Source of the DNA: Antrodiella citrinella
Taxonomy: Eukaryota > Basidiomycota > Agaricomycetes > Polyporales > Steccherinaceae
Assembly (NCBI GenBank): GCA_004802725.1
Contig: SGPM01000303.1
Coordinates: forward strand, 1-33,312
Direction: 5' to 3'
Length of the DNA stretch: 33,312 nucleotides
Shown in pieces: positions 31,560 through 33,312 of this stretch (position 1 is the first letter of the stretch; every line of letters starts with the position of its first letter). The notes below the pieces were generated by a model. It searched no databases and was not told the DNA's origin. It worked only from the letters and a program-made list of their open reading frames with translations. Both the position numbers and the translations under genes were made by a program.

Positions 31560-31905
31560 CCATCTCAGAGGTCTTGCTTTCGAGTGTTGATTCTGCATAT
31601 GCGCTGCGCAGGAGGCAGCAAATGAGTTTCGTGACTCAGCTACGTGCTATCGGGTGAGCTTCTTGTGTCCTCCTCGTCCTGGTGTATGTTCTAACTCTTG
31701 GTATTGTTCGTTAGGGCGGAAGCTGATCTGGATTTGCCTCGTATCGCTGTCATCGGAAATCAGAGTGTGGGGAAGTGGAGTTTGGTAGAGGCTATCTTTC
31801 GACTCCGCCACTCGTACTTACAACTCACCCTCTGCACTCAGATCAGCGTCCCTCGTGATGCCGGTACATGCACCCGTTGCCCAATGGAATGCCGTCTTGA
31901 CATTT
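31560..31905 (+). pseudogene. Dynamin-like GTPase, N-terminal fragment
   Basis: The first piece reads SSVDSAYALRRRQQMSFVTQ LRAIG, followed by an intron (GTGAGC...GTTAG, about 31653-31714). Then comes AEADLDLPRIAVIGNQSVGK and W-S-L-V-E-A-I, and after a second, damaged intron ISVPRDAGTCTRCPMECRL. The P-loop has Trp where dynamins have Ser (GKWS for GKSS). The second intron has lost its GT donor, since the exon end reads ctttcgact. After ECRL the similarity ends. The GTPase domain is thus incomplete and the fragment cannot function. Confidence 0.8.
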
Positions 31906-32109
31906 TGACCGTCGTGGCTTCTTTCGGGAAAGGAGGATGTGCAGAACAAGAGAGAACATCGCTCCATGAGCAGTTGCATATGCGTTCGCTTTGCTGCATC
32001 ATTGCAGCTTATGACGAGGCAGGGAGGTGTCGCAGCTACTGACAAATGTGCTGGTTATGAGGGTTTGAAAATAGAATGTATTATCAAGGAATTAAGCTAA
32101 TGGTACATC

Positions 32110-33312
32110 CTAACGGATACTGATGAGATGGTTACAATACCCCAGCGCGTCTTCCCAGAGTAAGCGACGAACATTCATATTGAGGGTGTGAGCTTGTGGC
32201 TGCGACGAGAGATGATGGTTGAGGGCAGTGACATCCTCGGGGGTGAGAGGACATCCGGGGGGATCGCATGGAACATGCGAGAGGCTGGTAGGACCCGTGT
32301 TGAAAGGATTAACGTCTTCCCACTCCTGAGGATTGTGAGTGAGGTGGTGAGCCATCAAGGTCGCGTCCTCATGAATCGCCCAGTCAACGCCGTAAGAGGA
32401 GACATCCTCGGGATCGTCTGCTACAGGTTCCTGATTCATGGTGATGGTATGAAGACCGCGGGGTCCGTCTTGGACCATACTGAAGAAGAAGATATCCCGA
32501 GGAGACCGTTGTCGTTCGCCTCGAATTTGAAGGGTGTGGGAGTTCCAGGATTGAACCCACTCGTCGGCGTCGTGCTGGATATGGGAGAGGAAGAGATGAT
32601 GGAGAAGCCAGATGTGGGCAGCGTTGGAAGGGTTGAGGCCATGGTGGACCTCAAGATGGTGAAAGAACGTCTTCCACTTCTTGCCGAATCCGCTAGTAAC
32701 GTCGTACCATAAACGTTCAATGCGAGTGTTGTGCACGCTACTGCGGGAGAGAGTGGGCATAAGCAAAAGGGAAGAGATGTGAAAAGTGTTCGTACGTACC
32801 GACCCCAGATGTACGATCCACGTCCCGAACCTCTGAGCTCTTCCATCCTCTGCGCGACCCCAACGTTCTCCGTCCCATGGTCTCCGCGGCATCGACTTGG
32901 GCATCCGTAAACGTCAATGGCTTCTTCAAAGAGGTGGAGCACCGTTTCAGAGCGGTTGTTGTTATGAACCCCAAACGCAGTGACAAGACGCGATTTCCCG
33001 TCTATGAACGTGTGCATGACGATCTTGTAACGAATAAGACCTGGAAGCGGGTCAGAGTTGGCTACAGTATATTCGTAAGAGGACGTACCGTGTTGACCAT
33101 CATGATGCCAAAGAGAATTGGCCCCGGCAACGTTGTATTGACGGCGGTGGATGGTACGAGCACCGAAGATGCCAGGAGTACCGTGAACCCGGGCATAGGA
33201 CAAGGTGAGGCGTTCTCGTGGGACGTGATGTCCGGCTGCTTTCAATCGACCGCTGATCATGCTTCGTCCAAAGCTGGGGAACACGTTCAAGATCTGGGAG
33301 AGCTGTGCGTCA
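32110..33312 (-). CDS. DDE integrase-core protein (transposon-derived), partial
   Basis: Exons are 33089->33312, 32800-33040 and 32110-32740, with introns 33041-33088 and 32741-32799, all in phase. The N-terminal exon has a helix-turn-helix-like ISGRLKAAGHHVPRERL and RQYNVAGANSLWHHDGQHG. The catalytic triad is visible as HHDG (Asp), RGDHGTENV (Asp) and HNTRIERLW (Glu), with FIDGKSRLV in the first half of the core. The C-terminal 200 residues (GLNPSNAAHIWLLHHLF, RSPRDIFFFSMVQDGPRG, EWEDVNPFN) are typical of the basidiomycete 'integrase core domain' family. No stop or frameshift is seen, so the visible part is intact. The 5' end lies beyond the window. It adjoins the gene-fragment mosaic. Confidence 0.85.

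Noticed and set aside
32188..32712. 174-codon plus-strand ORF as a gene
   Set aside because: It is antisense to the conserved C-terminal exon of the integrase-core gene.

Overview
The window looks like a transposon-rich stretch of a basidiomycete (probably Agaricomycete) nuclear genome. Coding regions are split by many 45-70 bp introns with GTRNGT donors and YAG acceptors. Several protein families are ones that expand in mushrooms: TET/JBP-like and other 2OG-Fe(II) dioxygenases, a JmjC protein, 'GRWSS' tyrosine recombinases, hAT transposases and a DDE 'integrase core' protein. Single ambiguous N bases show this is a draft assembly. No tRNA, rRNA, CRISPR array or bacterial operon was seen.

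Left part (1-11749): two identical 176-bp inverted repeats (1-176 and 11574-11749) bound about 11.4 kb. Just inside the left repeat is an intact three-exon proline-rich gene. Just inside the right repeat is the catalytic end of a tyrosine recombinase, now interrupted by a stop. Between them lie a deleted hAT element (3137-5114), one copy of a ~350-bp dispersed repeat, a TET/JBP-like dioxygenase broken by an 11-bp duplication, the 3' end of a LINE, a 1.6-kb foldback element and the start of an unknown gene. This is a candidate composite mobile element.

Middle (11750-27289): an apparently intact JmjC gene lies on the minus strand. It is followed on the plus strand by an intact HxD-type 2OG-Fe(II) oxygenase gene, a large unknown gene of Agaricomycete type, and an unusual gene of about 12 small phase-0 exons. 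Intergenic DNA holds the second copy of the ~350-bp repeat, a hairpin-bearing repeat family on both sides of the oxygenase gene, a ~118-bp tandem repeat and a cluster of GACTG-NN-CAGTC palindromes.

Right part (27290-33312): a mosaic of broken cellular genes in mixed orientation. It holds the N-terminal two thirds of a G-protein alpha subunit, an unlisted minus-strand ORF, two oppositely oriented pieces of a P4-type flippase ATPase and the start of a dynamin-like GTPase. Several pieces keep introns, so they were moved as DNA. They end beside an apparently intact DDE integrase-like gene that runs off the window.

Functional links between these genes are inference. Three distinct Fe(II)/2-oxoglutarate dioxygenase types occur in 15 kb. 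Only the JmjC gene and the HxD oxygenase gene look functional.
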